NCBI GenBank assembly: GCA_965223125.1
Contig: OZ244984.1
Span: 1,240,001 to 1,304,000, forward strand
Length of the DNA stretch: 64,000 nucleotides
Direction of reading: 5' to 3'
Source of the DNA: Pacificispira sp965223125
GTDB taxonomy: Bacteria; Pseudomonadota; Alphaproteobacteria; UBA8366; Aestuariispiraceae
Shown one piece after another: positions 43,430-53,152 of this stretch (position 1 is its first letter; the number at the start of each line of letters is the position of its first letter). The notes below the pieces were generated by a model, which was not told where the DNA came from, made no database searches, and worked only from the letters and a program-made list of their open reading frames with translations. The position numbers were made by a program, and so were the translations under genes.

Positions 43430-45235
43430 TTAGCTGTCGCCCATCTTCAGCGCTTCCAGGAAGGCCGATTGTGGGATTTCGACCTTGCCGAACTGGCGCA
43501 TCCGTTTCTTGCCTTCCTTCTGCTTCTCCAGCAGCTTGCGCTTGCGAGTAATGTCGCCGCCATAACATTTCGCGGTCACGTCCTTGCGCAGCGCGCCCAG
43601 CGTCTCGCGCGCAATCACCTTGCCCCCGATGGCCGCCTGCAACGCCACCTTGAACAGCTGGCGCGGAATCAGATCCTTCAGCCGTCCGCAGATATGCCGT
43701 CCCCGATAATCGGCCTGGCTGCGATGGACGATCATCGCCAGTGCATCCACCGGATCACTGTTGATCAGGATAGAGACCTTGACCAGATCGCCCTCGCGAT
43801 AGTCGATCATCTCGTAATCGAAGGAAGCATAGCCGCGACTGACCGATTTCAGCCGGTCGTAGAAGTCGAACACGACTTCGTTCAGTGGCAATTCATAGAC
43901 CACCATCGCCCGATTGCCGACATAGGTCAGGTCCTTCTGCTCGCCGCGCTTTTCCGTGCACAGGGTCAGCACCGCACCCAGATAGTCGTCGGGGACCATG
44001 ATCGTCGCCTTGATCCAGGGTTCCTCAATCGTATCGATATGGGTCGGGTCGGGATAGTCGGCGGGGTTGTGAAGCGTGATCTCCTGACCGCTGTTGAGGC
44101 GGATCTTGTAGACGACCGAGGGTGCTGTGGAGATCAGGTCTAGGTCGTATTCCCGCGACAGCCGCTCCTGCACGATTTCCAGATGCAGCAGTCCCAGAAA
44201 GCCGCAGCGGAAGCCGAAGCCGAGCGCGGCGGAGGTCTCCATTTCCGCATGGAAGCTGGAATCGTTCAGCGCCAGCTTGCCCATCGCGTCACGCAACGCC
44301 TCGAAATCCGACGCATCGACCGGGAACAGGCCGCAGAACACGACCGGCACGGTGGGCTGGAAGCCCGGCAGCGGCTGGTCGGTCGGTCGGCGTTCCTCGG
44401 TAATCGTATCACCGATCTTACAGTCGGCGACGGCTTTGATCCCCGCCGTGATGAAGCCCATCTCGCCCGGACCCAGACTGTCGACGATCAGACCCTTGGG
44501 CGTGAAGACCCCGACCCGCTCGACATCATGAGCGGCACCGGTGGAGAGCATGCGGATCTTCTGGCCTTTCTTGATCGTGCCATCGACGACGCGGATCAGG
44601 GTGACGACGCCCAGATAGGCGTCATACCAGGAATCGACCAGCAGCGCGCGCAACGGTGCTTTCGCATCGGTCGGCGGCGGAGCAGGCAGACGGGTGACGA
44701 TGGCTTCCAGCAGATTGTTGACGCCAAGCCCGCTCTTGGCGGAAATCTCCAGCGCCTCACTGCAATCAAGCCCGATCACGTCCTCGATCTGCTGCTTGAT
44801 GCGGTCCGGTTCGGCGGCGGGCAGGTCGATCTTGTTCAGGACCGGCAGGATCTCGTGGTCGTTGTCCAGCGCCAGATAGACATTGGCCAGCGTCTGCGCC
44901 TCGACCCCCTGGCTGGCATCGACGATCAACAGCGACCCTTCGCAGGCCGCCAGTGACCGGCTGACCTCGTAGGAGAAATCGACATGGCCGGGTGTGTCCA
45001 TCAGGTTCAGTGTATACTCGATCCCATCCTTGGCCTTGTAGAGCAGGCGCACGGCCTGGGCCTTGATGGTGATCCCGCGCTCGCGCTCGATATCCATGGA
45101 ATCGAGCACCTGTTCCTTCATCTCCCGCTCGGTCAGGCCACCGCAAAGCTGGATCAGTCGATCCGCCAGGGTCGATTTACCATGGTCGATATGCGCGATG
45201 ATGGAAAAGTTACGAATGCGGCTCTGGTCGGTCAT
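43430..45235 (-). CDS. lepA: Elongation factor 4 (LepA)
   Basis: This 601-residue translational GTPase can back-translocate ribosomes. G motifs AHIDHGKSTLADRL, LMDTPGHVDF and NKIDLPAAE, and the LepA C-terminal region ending RMRQFGKVEIPQSAFL, are present. The start is set at ATG 45235 (MTDQSRIRNFSIIAHIDHG), because the 23 extra residues of the longer frame have no family match and the length then equals the family norm. Confidence 0.97.
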   Translation of the reverse strand: MTDQSRIRNFSIIAHIDHGKSTLADRLIQLCGGLTEREMKEQVLDSMDIERERGITIKAQAVRLLYKAKDGIEYTLNLMDTPGHVDFSYEVSRSLAACEGSLLIVDASQGVEAQTLANVYLALDNDHEILPVLNKIDLPAAEPDRIKQQIEDVIGLDCSEALEISAKSGLGVNNLLEAIVTRLPAPPPTDAKAPLRALLVDSWYDAYLGVVTLIRVVDGTIKKGQKIRMLSTGAAHDVERVGVFTPKGLIVDSLGPGEMGFITAGIKAVADCKIGDTITEERRPTDQPLPGFQPTVPVVFCGLFPVDASDFEALRDAMGKLALNDSSFHAEMETSAALGFGFRCGFLGLLHLEIVQERLSREYDLDLISTAPSVVYKIRLNSGQEITLHNPADYPDPTHIDTIEEPWIKATIMVPDDYLGAVLTLCTEKRGEQKDLTYVGNRAMVVYELPLNEVVFDFYDRLKSVSRGYASFDYEMIDYREGDLVKVSILINSDPVDALAMIVHRSQADYRGRHICGRLKDLIPRQLFKVALQAAIGGKVIARETLGALRKDVTAKCYGGDITRKRKLLEKQKEGKKRMRQFGKVEIPQSAFLEALKMGDS

Positions 45236-45413
45236 GATGTCGTGATGTCGCCTAGTCTGCGGCAGCCGCTCCGGCCCCCTGATTGCAGCGCAAAATAGGG
45301 CCACCGCCCCCCGCTTGCAATCCTTGTCGGCGGATGGCGATATCGAAACCGGTCAGGGTGTTATGGGATGGGTCTGCCTTGCTGCGGGACGGCCTTTGTG
45401 GATAATCGGAGGG

Positions 45414-45884
45414 ATGACCCTGCGCGTTGCCCTTTACCAGCCCGATATCCCACAGAATGCCGGTGCGATCCTGCGTTTATGCGCCTGCTTTGGTGTGCCG
45501 ATGGAGGTGATCGAGCCCTGCGGATTCGTCTGGAGCGATGCGAAGCTGCGCCGGGCCGGTATGGATTACATCGCCGGTGTTCACCTGACCCGTCATGCGT
45601 CCTGGGAGGCGTTTCGTCAGGCCCGCCCGGAGCGATTGGTCCTGGCAACAACGCAGGCGACCCGGTCGGTTTATGGTTTTACCTATCAACCGGATGACAT
45701 CCTGCTGTTCGGATCGGAAGGGGCGGGCGCGCCGCCGCAGGTTCATGCAGCGGCGTCGGCCAGATTGCGCATTCCGATGCATCCCGGCGCGCGGTCGCTC
45801 AATGTCGCGATGTCGGCGGGGATGATCCTGGCCGAGGCTCTGCGCGCAACACACGGGCTTCCCGAAATCGGGAACAGCCTGTAG
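45414..45884 (+). CDS. trmL: tRNA (cytidine/uridine-34 2'-O)-methyltransferase TrmL
   Basis: This 156-residue SPOUT methyltransferase modifies the wobble ribose of tRNA-Leu. Motifs are LYQPDIPQNAGAILRLCACFG, LLFGSEGAGAPPQVH and IPMHPGARSLNVAMSAGM, which form the trefoil knot that binds S-adenosylmethionine. GGAGGG sits four bases before ATG 45414. The gene diverges from lepA. Confidence 0.93.
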   Translation: MTLRVALYQPDIPQNAGAILRLCACFGVPMEVIEPCGFVWSDAKLRRAGMDYIAGVHLTRHASWEAFRQARPERLVLATTQATRSVYGFTYQPDDILLFGSEGAGAPPQVHAAASARLRIPMHPGARSLNVAMSAGMILAEALRATHGLPEIGNSL

Positions 45885-45939
45885 GAACCGGGGTCGCACC
45901 GACCACAGCATCAAGATCAGAGACCGGGAAGGATTTCGC

Positions 45940-46818
45940 ATGACAGAGATACTCGAAGACCGCAAACGGCAGGCAACCGACTGGTATCGCAGCCTGAGGG
46001 ACCGGATCTGCGCGGAATTCGAAACCATCGAAACCGAGCTGGCCGATACCATGCCCCATGCGGACCTGCCCCCCGGCACATTCACGCAAACGGCCTGGCA
46101 GCGCCCGGATGAATCCAAGGATCAGGGCGGAGGCGGCGTCATGGCGGTGATGCGGGAAGGCCGGGTCTTTGAAAAAGTCGGGGTCAATATCTCCGAAGTG
46201 CACGGCACCTTCTCGGATCAGTTCCGCAAGGAAATCCCCGGCGCACTGGAAAGCGACGGGACTTTCTGGGCTGCCGGAATCTCGCTGGTGGCACATATGC
46301 GCTCCCCCAAAATCCCTGCCATCCATATGAATACGCGGATGATCGTCACGTCAAAGACCTGGTTCGGCGGCGGCACGGACCTCAATCCGATGGTGGAAGT
46401 GCCACAGGATACGGCGGATTTCCATGCCGCGCTGAAGGCGGTTTGCGACGCCCATCCCTGCGCCGACTATCCGCGTTACAAGGAGTGGTGCGACGAGTAT
46501 TTCTTCATCAAGCACCGCAATCAGGCGCGCGGCGTCGGCGGCATCTTCTTCGACTATCTGGAATCCGGGGATTGGGACGGCGATTTCGCCTATGTGCGCG
46601 GCGTCGGCCAGTGTTTCCTGGATATCTATCCGGCCCTGGTCCGACGCCATCTGGGGGAAACCTGGACCGAAGCGGATCGGGACTGGCAGTTGGTCAAGCG
46701 CGGGCTCTATGCGGAATTCAATCTGGTCTATGATCGCGGCACCCGGTTCGGGCTGATGACCGGCGGCAACCCGGAGGCGGTGCTGATGTCCCTGCCCCCG
46801 GTCGCGACCTGGCCATGA
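45940..46818 (+). CDS. hemF: Oxygen-dependent coproporphyrinogen III oxidase
   Basis: This 292-residue HemF converts coproporphyrinogen III to protoporphyrinogen IX in haem synthesis and needs O2. Conserved blocks are SEVHGTFSDQFRKEIPGA, FWAAGISLVAHMRSPKIPAI, HMNTRMIVTSKTWFGGGTDL and EWCDEYFFIKHRNQARGVGG. Full length. Its stop overlaps the start of a methyltransferase gene. Confidence 0.96.
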   Translation: MTEILEDRKRQATDWYRSLRDRICAEFETIETELADTMPHADLPPGTFTQTAWQRPDESKDQGGGGVMAVMREGRVFEKVGVNISEVHGTFSDQFRKEIPGALESDGTFWAAGISLVAHMRSPKIPAIHMNTRMIVTSKTWFGGGTDLNPMVEVPQDTADFHAALKAVCDAHPCADYPRYKEWCDEYFFIKHRNQARGVGGIFFDYLESGDWDGDFAYVRGVGQCFLDIYPALVRRHLGETWTEADRDWQLVKRGLYAEFNLVYDRGTRFGLMTGGNPEAVLMSLPPVATWP

Positions 46819-47581
46819 CATCCGCGGATTCGGACATTCTGGCCAGTTGGCATCGCAATGCGCCGCGCTGGCTTTCCGCAATCCGCGATGCCGCAATACC
46901 GGTCGGAGTTCCGGGAAGGACGCGGCGGTTCTGGATGCTATTGCCCAGCGCCAGCCAAAGACGGTGCTGGATATCGGATGCGGCGAGGGATGGCTGATCC
47001 GTCATCTGCGCCAGAACGTCGAGTGTCACACCGTCGGGTTGGACGGGTCGCCCGAACTGCTGGCTGCCGCCGCAGCCGCCGACCCGGCGGGGCTCTATGT
47101 CCAGGTGGATTATGATACCCTGATCGCGGATGCGTGGCCGGAATCTTGTCCGACGGCGGGATTCGATGTCGTCGTGTTCAATTTCTCACTTTTTGCCGAA
47201 GAACCTGTGCCGATCCTGAGAGCAGCGGCATCCCGGCTTGCCTCTGGCGGGGCGCTGATCATCCAGACCCTGTCGCTGGAAATCCTGTCGAAGGATAGAC
47301 AACAAGGCGGGGAGGGCTGGCGAGTTGAGGATTTCACCGGGTTCGGAACCGGTACTTGGAGCCCGATGCGCTGGTACTGCCATAGCACATCCTCCTGGAT
47401 TGCTGCAGTGGCAGCGGCCGGGTTGACCCCTATCCGGATCGCGACGATCCGCGCCAAGGAACCGCTGTCCCTGCTGCTGATCGCCTGCCCGGCACGGGAA
47501 GTCAGCTTGACGGTGCAGACAGGCGCGACTCCAGAAATTCCAGGATCCGGCGGCGCTGAAAGTACCGGAAGCAATCCTTGA
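46815..47581 (+). pseudogene. SAM-dependent methyltransferase with a frameshift
   Basis: Starting at ATG 46815 (overlapping hemF), the first frame gives SWHRNAPRWLSAIRDAAIPV. A one-base shift near 46900-46915 is then needed to read SGKDAAVLDAI and TVLDIGCGEGWLIRHL, the S-adenosylmethionine-binding motif of class I methyltransferases. The rest runs on to 47581 in that second frame. Either a base is missing (sequencing error) or the gene is inactive. Its 3' end overlaps the convergent hydrolase gene by 80 bp. Confidence 0.75.
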
Positions 47582-48392
47582 ACACGGTTGAATGCGGGTG
47601 GCGATTGTCGCAATCGATCCCGAAGACCGTGTGACCTGACAGCGCAACATAGGTGACACCTGGAATTGCCTGCAGCCAGTCCATGGCCTCCGGTGGCTCG
47701 AACCGGTCCTGCTCAAAGCCATAGATCAGGGCGTCCAGACGCGGGGCCTTGGCGATATAGGCGACCTGCCGGTCCCGCTCTGCCTGCCAGACCGGTCTGC
47801 GGGATTGGTGGAATCCGGCAAAGGCGGGTGCGAAGCCGACCAGTCCGGCTATCGGTGTCTCGCCATGGCGCTGAACCAGCAGCCCTGCCCAGGCCCCTGC
47901 GGATTGGCCCATGACGAATATGCGCTGCGGTGGAAACCCGGTTTCCGCCAGATGCAGCAGCAGGCGGCGCAACTCCTCCGCCCGACGCACGACCTTGGGA
48001 ATTCCGTCCCCCTGCGGCTGGTTGAAACCGCCGATCCGGGTCGGGGTGCAGAAGGCATAGAGCAGAATCTCGAAACCCGCGATCCGCCTGCCGACCAGAT
48101 CGGTCGCAGTCTTCGGAATATTGATGCCGGGGCGACTGGTGTTGCAGGAATCCGGCTCCCCCTCCTGGGTCGATCCATTCAGATAGAGGATCAGCGCATA
48201 TCGGTCCGGGTCATCGAAATCGAACGGGCGCTTGGACGTGGGGCCGGGCGGTGCCTGCACCATGAAACGGCTGCCGTGACCAATCGGCGGGACAGTCGGA
48301 TAGGGTTCGGTCAGGACGACCAGCACCAGTCCCGCCAGCACGAACGATACGGCCAGTAGCCAGCCTGTTTTCCGCTTAATCCAACCGGTCAT
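47502..48392 (-). CDS. Membrane-anchored or secreted alpha/beta hydrolase, PHB depolymerase-like
   Basis: This 296-residue protein has an N-terminal signal or anchor (KTGWLLAVSFVLAGLVLVVL). A hydrolase domain follows with the nucleophile elbow VMGQSAGAWAGLL and a late His in LSGHTVFGID. The NGSTQEGEPD region recalls poly(hydroxybutyrate) depolymerase/LpqC-like esterases. Acts outside the cytoplasm. Substrate unknown. Its start overlaps the stop of the kinase gene by four bases. Confidence 0.72.
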   Translation of the reverse strand: MTGWIKRKTGWLLAVSFVLAGLVLVVLTEPYPTVPPIGHGSRFMVQAPPGPTSKRPFDFDDPDRYALILYLNGSTQEGEPDSCNTSRPGINIPKTATDLVGRRIAGFEILLYAFCTPTRIGGFNQPQGDGIPKVVRRAEELRRLLLHLAETGFPPQRIFVMGQSAGAWAGLLVQRHGETPIAGLVGFAPAFAGFHQSRRPVWQAERDRQVAYIAKAPRLDALIYGFEQDRFEPPEAMDWLQAIPGVTYVALSGHTVFGIDCDNRHPHSTVFKDCFRYFQRRRILEFLESRLSAPSS

Positions 48393-49285
48393 CCGACATG
48401 GTGCCTCAATATCGCATCCGCCCGCGCGCCGTATCCGCCTCCGAAAAACCAGGCATGGGCCAGCAGCGGTTCGATATGATACAACGTCTGGCGCTCGGTG
48501 AAAAACAGGGGATCAATGGCCCGGTGTTCACGATAGCGGGAGAAGAACGCCACCCCCACACCGCCAAACAGGGTCAGGAAGGCGAGTTCAATTTCGGCAT
48601 CGGCATAATAGCAGGCGGGGTCGATCACGGCGGCAAGCCGCTGGTTCCGGAACAGGATATTACCGATCCACAGATCACCATGGATCAGAGAGGGTGTAGC
48701 AGTGGCCGGTATCCAGCGATCCAGCCGGTCGCAAAGTTTTTCCAGCCGTGCGAAACAGCCATCCGGCAATCGCCCTGAGGCCTGCGCCAGATGCCCCAGG
48801 AACATCAAGCGATGATCGCGCAGGAAGGATGGCCAGTGTGTTGTCCAGGGGTTCGGTCGCTGCAACGGCCCGATTGGCGTTGGCCGGTCGAAGCCGAAGC
48901 GTGGCCAGGATTGATCGTGCAGCACGGCCACCACATCGGCCAGCGATTGCTGACTGGAATCAGACAGTGTGCCGCCATCGGTATCAATAAAATCCAGGAT
49001 CAGCAGATCCCGATCCGCATGCAAAACCTCCGGGACCGGGACCGTTCCGGTGGACCGCAGCCGCTCCAGCATGAAGGCCTCGTCGCGCAGTGTCGCTTTC
49101 GGCAGATGCCCGGCGGTCGGATGCGTCGGCTGAGCCCTGGGGCGCATATATTTGACGACGAAATCCTTTCCGTCCCGCGTCGTGACGCGGCTGACATCGG
49201 CGATATTACCACCCGCCAGCGGGCGGCTCTGCGCCAGGGCATGGCCAAGGGCGGCCTCAACCCGTCGGCGCAGGTCCGGAGTCAC
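48389..49285 (-). CDS. Fructosamine kinase / aminoglycoside phosphotransferase family protein
   Basis: This 298-residue kinase-fold protein has GGNIADVSRVTTRDGKDFVVKY (nucleotide-binding Lys), SLIHGDLWIGNILF (catalytic HGD-x-W-x-x-N) and VIDPACYYADAEIELAFL. It fits the fructosamine-3-kinase family, which repairs glycated proteins. I use GTG 49285, which overlaps the phosphatase stop as GTGA. A frame from 49321 is possible. Co-transcription with the protein phosphatase fits yeast and bacterial pairings. Confidence 0.88.
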   Translation of the reverse strand: MTPDLRRRVEAALGHALAQSRPLAGGNIADVSRVTTRDGKDFVVKYMRPRAQPTHPTAGHLPKATLRDEAFMLERLRSTGTVPVPEVLHADRDLLILDFIDTDGGTLSDSSQQSLADVVAVLHDQSWPRFGFDRPTPIGPLQRPNPWTTHWPSFLRDHRLMFLGHLAQASGRLPDGCFARLEKLCDRLDRWIPATATPSLIHGDLWIGNILFRNQRLAAVIDPACYYADAEIELAFLTLFGGVGVAFFSRYREHRAIDPLFFTERQTLYHIEPLLAHAWFFGGGYGARADAILRHHVG

Positions 49286-49767
49286 GCGCTCTCGGTCAGA
49301 CGCGCCACCCAGCCACGACATCCCGCCTCGATCAGGTCCAGGGAATATTCATATTCCGCTTCACCGCCATAATACGGGTCCGGCACATCAATCCGACCGA
49401 TCTCCGGCGCGGCATCAAGGAACATTGCGATGCTGACTTTCGCCGATGCCGGGCTGTTGTTGGTCAGGAAGTTCCGATGTCCCTCATCCATCGCCAGGAT
49501 CAGATCGAAATCCTGATAGTCGGAGGCCCGAAGCGCCCGTGCCACGATCCCGGTGAAATCGTAGCCTCGTTTTTCGGCAGCGACGACGGCCAGGTGGCTT
49601 GGTGAATCGCCCACATGCCAGTCCATTGTCCCGGCACTGTCGACCTCTATCCAGTCACTCAGCCCCGCCTCGTCCAGCATATGGCGCAGGACGCCCTCGG
49701 CGCTGGGGGAACGGCAGATGTTGCCAGTACAGACCATCAGTACACGAAAAGTTTTATCATCCGCCAT
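49282..49767 (-). CDS. Low-molecular-weight protein tyrosine phosphatase
   Basis: This 161-residue phosphatase has the P-loop VCTGNICRSPSAEGVL (CX5R-S) near the N-terminus and the general-acid loop VPDPYYGGEAEYEY. ATG 49767 gives the normal family length; the longer frame adds about 50 unrelated residues. It is coupled to the downstream kinase-like gene, so the two may act on the same glycation or phosphoprotein pathway. Confidence 0.93.
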   Translation of the reverse strand: MADDKTFRVLMVCTGNICRSPSAEGVLRHMLDEAGLSDWIEVDSAGTMDWHVGDSPSHLAVVAAEKRGYDFTGIVARALRASDYQDFDLILAMDEGHRNFLTNNSPASAKVSIAMFLDAAPEIGRIDVPDPYYGGEAEYEYSLDLIEAGCRGWVARLTESA

Positions 49768-49816
49768 GGAATAGCCTCTCGAATCGAAACCCGACTCCCG
49801 ATAGCATGTTCGAACC

Positions 49817-50548
49817 ATGACAGAAAGTGACAGCAGCATCTTTCCCATCGTGATCTTGACCGGTGCCGGGATTTCGAAGGAATCCGGCCTGTCCACCTTT
49901 CGCGATGAAGATGGAATCTGGGCCACGGTGAATATCGAGGATGTGGCGACGCCGGAGGCCTTCGCGCGCGACCCGGATCGGGTGCATGCCTTCTACAACG
50001 AACGCCGCCGGGGGCTTGCCGATCCCTCGATCCGCCCCAATGCCGCCCATGATGCCCTGGCGCGGCTGGAGCGGGAATGGCCGGGCATGGTCCTGCTGGT
50101 CACCCAGAATATCGATGATCTGCATGAGCGGGCGGGCAGCCGAAACCTGATTCACATGCATGGAGAATTGCTGAAAGCCCGCTGCACGTCCTGCAAGGTG
50201 GTGACGCCCTGGAGCATCGACATGGGGACCCGCACCGCCTGCCCTGCCTGCGGGCGAAAAGGCGGCATGCGTCCCCATGTCGTCTGGTTTGGCGAGATGC
50301 CCTTCATGATGGAGGCGATATACGAAGCGCTGGACGGCTGCGGCCTGTTCCTGTCCATCGGCACGTCAGGCAATGTCTACCCCGCCGCCGGATTCGTTCA
50401 GGCGGTACAGCAGGCCGGGCGGGCACAGACGGTGGAGATCAATCTGGAGCCAAGCGAGGGCGCGAGCCTGTTCCAGGATGGCGTCTATGGCCCGGCGACG
50501 GAAATGGTGCCGCAGGTGGTGGACCAGATCCTGCGCTATCCCGCCTGA
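49817..50548 (+). CDS. cobB: NAD-dependent protein deacylase (sirtuin)
   Basis: This 243-residue class III sirtuin has TGAGISKESGLSTFRDEDGIW, TQNIDDLHERAGSRNLIHMHGEL (catalytic His) and a Cys4 zinc site (CTSCKV and CPACGRKG). GTSGNVYPAA is the NAD-binding segment. It removes acyl groups from lysines using NAD. The stop TGA overlaps the uracil-DNA glycosylase start. Confidence 0.95.
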   Translation: MTESDSSIFPIVILTGAGISKESGLSTFRDEDGIWATVNIEDVATPEAFARDPDRVHAFYNERRRGLADPSIRPNAAHDALARLEREWPGMVLLVTQNIDDLHERAGSRNLIHMHGELLKARCTSCKVVTPWSIDMGTRTACPACGRKGGMRPHVVWFGEMPFMMEAIYEALDGCGLFLSIGTSGNVYPAAGFVQAVQQAGRAQTVEINLEPSEGASLFQDGVYGPATEMVPQVVDQILRYPA

Positions 50549-51132
50549 TGCTGACATCGCTGCTGCACGATGTCCGCGCCTGCCGGATCTGCGAATCCTC
50601 CCTACCGCTCGGGCCACGGCCCGTTGTTCAGATGACCGGCCATGCCCGCCTGCTGATCATCGGGCAGGCACCGGGAACGAAGGTGCATGAAACCGGGATA
50701 CCCTGGAATGATGCGTCGGGTGACCGGCTGCGCGACTGGACAGGACTCGACCGCGAAACCTTCTATGATCCGCAGAAGATTGCGATCATGCCGATGGGGT
50801 TCTGCTATCCGGGCCGCAATCCGAAGGGGGGCGATAATCCCCCACGTCCGGAATGCGCTCCTACCTGGCATGATCGGTTAAGGGAGCATCTGCCTGCGAT
50901 CCGGTTGACTCTGCTGGTCGGCAGCTATGCGCAGAAGCACTATCTGGACGGCGGTCAGTCGATGACCGAGGCGGTTCAGGATTTCCGGCGGCATCTGGAT
51001 CAGGGTTTTCTCCCTTTGCCGCATCCGTCCTGGCGCACCAATGCCTGGCAGCGCCGGAATCCCTGGTTCGACGCGGAGGTTCTGCCGGTGCTTCGCGCCC
51101 GAATTTCAGACTGTTTGGAGACACCAGCATGA
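50548..51132 (+). CDS. Uracil-DNA glycosylase superfamily protein
   Basis: This 194-residue protein has an N-terminal Cys pair (CRICES), the glycosylase motif IIGQAPGTKVHETGIPWND and a C-terminal motif LPLPHPSWRTNAW with the catalytic-loop His. The family includes family 4/5-like base-excision enzymes, but this variant (often annotated as a uracil-DNA glycosylase family protein) is not experimentally defined. Confidence 0.85.
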   Translation: MLTSLLHDVRACRICESSLPLGPRPVVQMTGHARLLIIGQAPGTKVHETGIPWNDASGDRLRDWTGLDRETFYDPQKIAIMPMGFCYPGRNPKGGDNPPRPECAPTWHDRLREHLPAIRLTLLVGSYAQKHYLDGGQSMTEAVQDFRRHLDQGFLPLPHPSWRTNAWQRRNPWFDAEVLPVLRARISDCLETPA

Positions 51133-52100
51133 AGGACAGCCTGACCGGGATAAAGGTTCTCGACTTCTCAACCCTTCTGCCCGGCCCGCTGGCGAGCCTG
51201 TATCTGGCGGAGGCTGGGGCATCCGTGACCAAGATCGAACCGCCGGGCGGCGAGGATATGCGCCGTTTCCCGCCCTTCCTGCCGGATGGAACAGGGGCGT
51301 GCTATCACCTGCTCAATCAGGGCAAGCAGATACGGGAGATCGACCTGAAAGCACCGGATGCGCAGGCAATCCTGACACCGCTGTTACGGGATACGGATAT
51401 CCTGATCGAGCAGTTCCGGCCCGGCGTCATGGCGCGGCTGGGCCTGGATTACGAAACGGTCCGGGCGATCAATCCCCGCATCCTCTATTGTTCCATCACC
51501 GGCTACGGGCAAGCAGGGCCGAAGGCACAAAAGGCCGGGCATGACCTGACCTATATGGCGGAAAGTGGGATTCTGGGGCTGACGACAGGCGCGGATGGTC
51601 TGCCGATCCTGCCGCCGGTCCTGACTGCTGATATCGCAGGCGGCACCTATCCCGCCGTGATGCGGATCGCGCTCGCTCTGTTCCGGCGGGAACGCACGGG
51701 CGAGGGGGCGTGGCTCGATATTTCGATGACCGATAATCTGCGCCCCTTCGCCTGGTGGGCGCAGGCCATCGGCCAGGCGACCGGCCGGATTCCAGAACCC
51801 GGCGACTGGATCCTGAATGGCGGATCGCCCCGTTATGGCATCTATCCCAGCAAGGATGGCCGCGCAATTGCGGTAGGGGCGCTGGAAGATAAATTCTGGA
51901 ATGCGCTCTGTGATGTGGTGGGACTGCCGATACCCTTGCGCAATATCCCGACGACCGGCGCGGAACTGGCGCAAAGGATCGCCGCGAAAACCGCCGATGA
52001 CTGGCGACCCATCCTGGCATCCGCCGATTGCTGTGCATCGGTCGTGGAGAGACTGTCTGATGTGGCCGGGCCGGAGAGCGGTAGTGTTTTTTCAATGTGA
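51129..52100 (+). CDS. CaiB/BaiF family CoA-transferase or racemase
   Basis: This 323-residue class III CoA-transferase-like protein has VLDFSTLLPGPLASLYLAEAGA, VTKIEPPGGEDMRRFPP, LIEQFRPGVMARLGLDYE (catalytic Asp region) and YCSITGYGQAGP. It resembles alpha-methylacyl-CoA racemases. Most relatives are 350-400 residues. This one ends shortly after the SRPKDGR-like block, so it is slightly short. The start overlaps the upstream gene by four bases. Confidence 0.85.
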   Translation: MKDSLTGIKVLDFSTLLPGPLASLYLAEAGASVTKIEPPGGEDMRRFPPFLPDGTGACYHLLNQGKQIREIDLKAPDAQAILTPLLRDTDILIEQFRPGVMARLGLDYETVRAINPRILYCSITGYGQAGPKAQKAGHDLTYMAESGILGLTTGADGLPILPPVLTADIAGGTYPAVMRIALALFRRERTGEGAWLDISMTDNLRPFAWWAQAIGQATGRIPEPGDWILNGGSPRYGIYPSKDGRAIAVGALEDKFWNALCDVVGLPIPLRNIPTTGAELAQRIAAKTADDWRPILASADCCASVVERLSDVAGPESGSVFSM

Positions 52101-52138
52101 ATATTGTAACTCTCAATTTATCTGACTAAAGTCAGGTA

Positions 52139-53020
52139 ATGCAGGATAATTACATTGCACATGTCCGGTCTTTCAACCGTACCGTTACCCTACGGGTGGG
52201 TGCGCTGGACGATTCATTTCTGGACCGTGGACGACCGCTCGGGGAATGCCGGGTGCTGTTCGAGATTGGTCCGGATGGAGAGGATATCCGGGTTCTGCGG
52301 GATCGGCTGTCGCTGGATTCCGGCTATCTCAGCCGATTGCTGCGGTCGCTGGAAAAGCAAAGGTTGATAACAGTATCTCCGCGCGATCAGGACCGGCGCA
52401 GCCGTGTGGCAGCACTGACCGATACTGGGCTTGCGGAATGGCATGAACTGGAGCGCCTGTCAGATGATTTTGCGGCAGGGCTTCTGTTACCATTGACCGA
52501 CCATCAACAGACGCGACTGGTCAGCGCAATGGCGGAAGTGGAGCGGTTGATGCAGGCCAGTGCCGTCACGATTGCTGCCGAGCCAGCAGCCTCGGACGCG
52601 GCGCAATGGTGTATGGCACAATATATAGCTGAACTGTCGCGGCGCTTCGATACGGGGTTTGATCCGATGCAGAGTATATCAGCCGTCGCGTCGGAACTGA
52701 CCCCGCCCAATGGTGTGTTCTTTGTCGCCCGTCTCGCAGGGCAGCCAATCGGGTGTGTGGCGCTAAAGCTAAGGTCTGGCGCGCTTGGCGAGGTGAAACG
52801 CATGTGGGTCGCAGAGACCGCGCGGGGTCTTGGTCTCGGCCGCCGATTACTGAGGGCGGTTGAAGAGGCCGCCCGAAACCTGGGCCTGACCACATTGCAT
52901 CTGGAAACCAACAAATCCCTGACCGAGGCACAATCGCTCTATCGCACCTGTGGCTATCAGGAAGTTCCTGCCTTCAACGACGAGCCTTACGCCCATCACT
53001 GGTTCGAGAAGCAGCTTTAG
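52139..53020 (+). CDS. MarR-type regulator fused to a GNAT acetyltransferase
   Basis: This 293-residue protein has residues 1 to about 145 as a MarR winged helix (YLSRLLRSLEKQRLITVSPR, then DQDRRSRVAALTDTG) and residues about 150-293 as a GNAT domain (VKRMWVAETARGLGLGRRLL, the acetyl-CoA loop). Such fusions are known in actinobacteria and proteobacteria. Probably it senses a ligand and also acetylates a small molecule. Neither is known. Confidence 0.87.
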   Translation: MQDNYIAHVRSFNRTVTLRVGALDDSFLDRGRPLGECRVLFEIGPDGEDIRVLRDRLSLDSGYLSRLLRSLEKQRLITVSPRDQDRRSRVAALTDTGLAEWHELERLSDDFAAGLLLPLTDHQQTRLVSAMAEVERLMQASAVTIAAEPAASDAAQWCMAQYIAELSRRFDTGFDPMQSISAVASELTPPNGVFFVARLAGQPIGCVALKLRSGALGEVKRMWVAETARGLGLGRRLLRAVEEAARNLGLTTLHLETNKSLTEAQSLYRTCGYQEVPAFNDEPYAHHWFEKQL

Positions 53021-53152
53021 GGTCGGTTCACCGCACAAATCATTGACTTTCGTGCTGCATACCGGCACTTTCGCGGCTTTCCGGCGTGGAGATCGAAGGG
53101 GCATGCGGCCCCTTGATGCGCCGGATTTTATTTTGAAAGAGAGATTGAGGAA

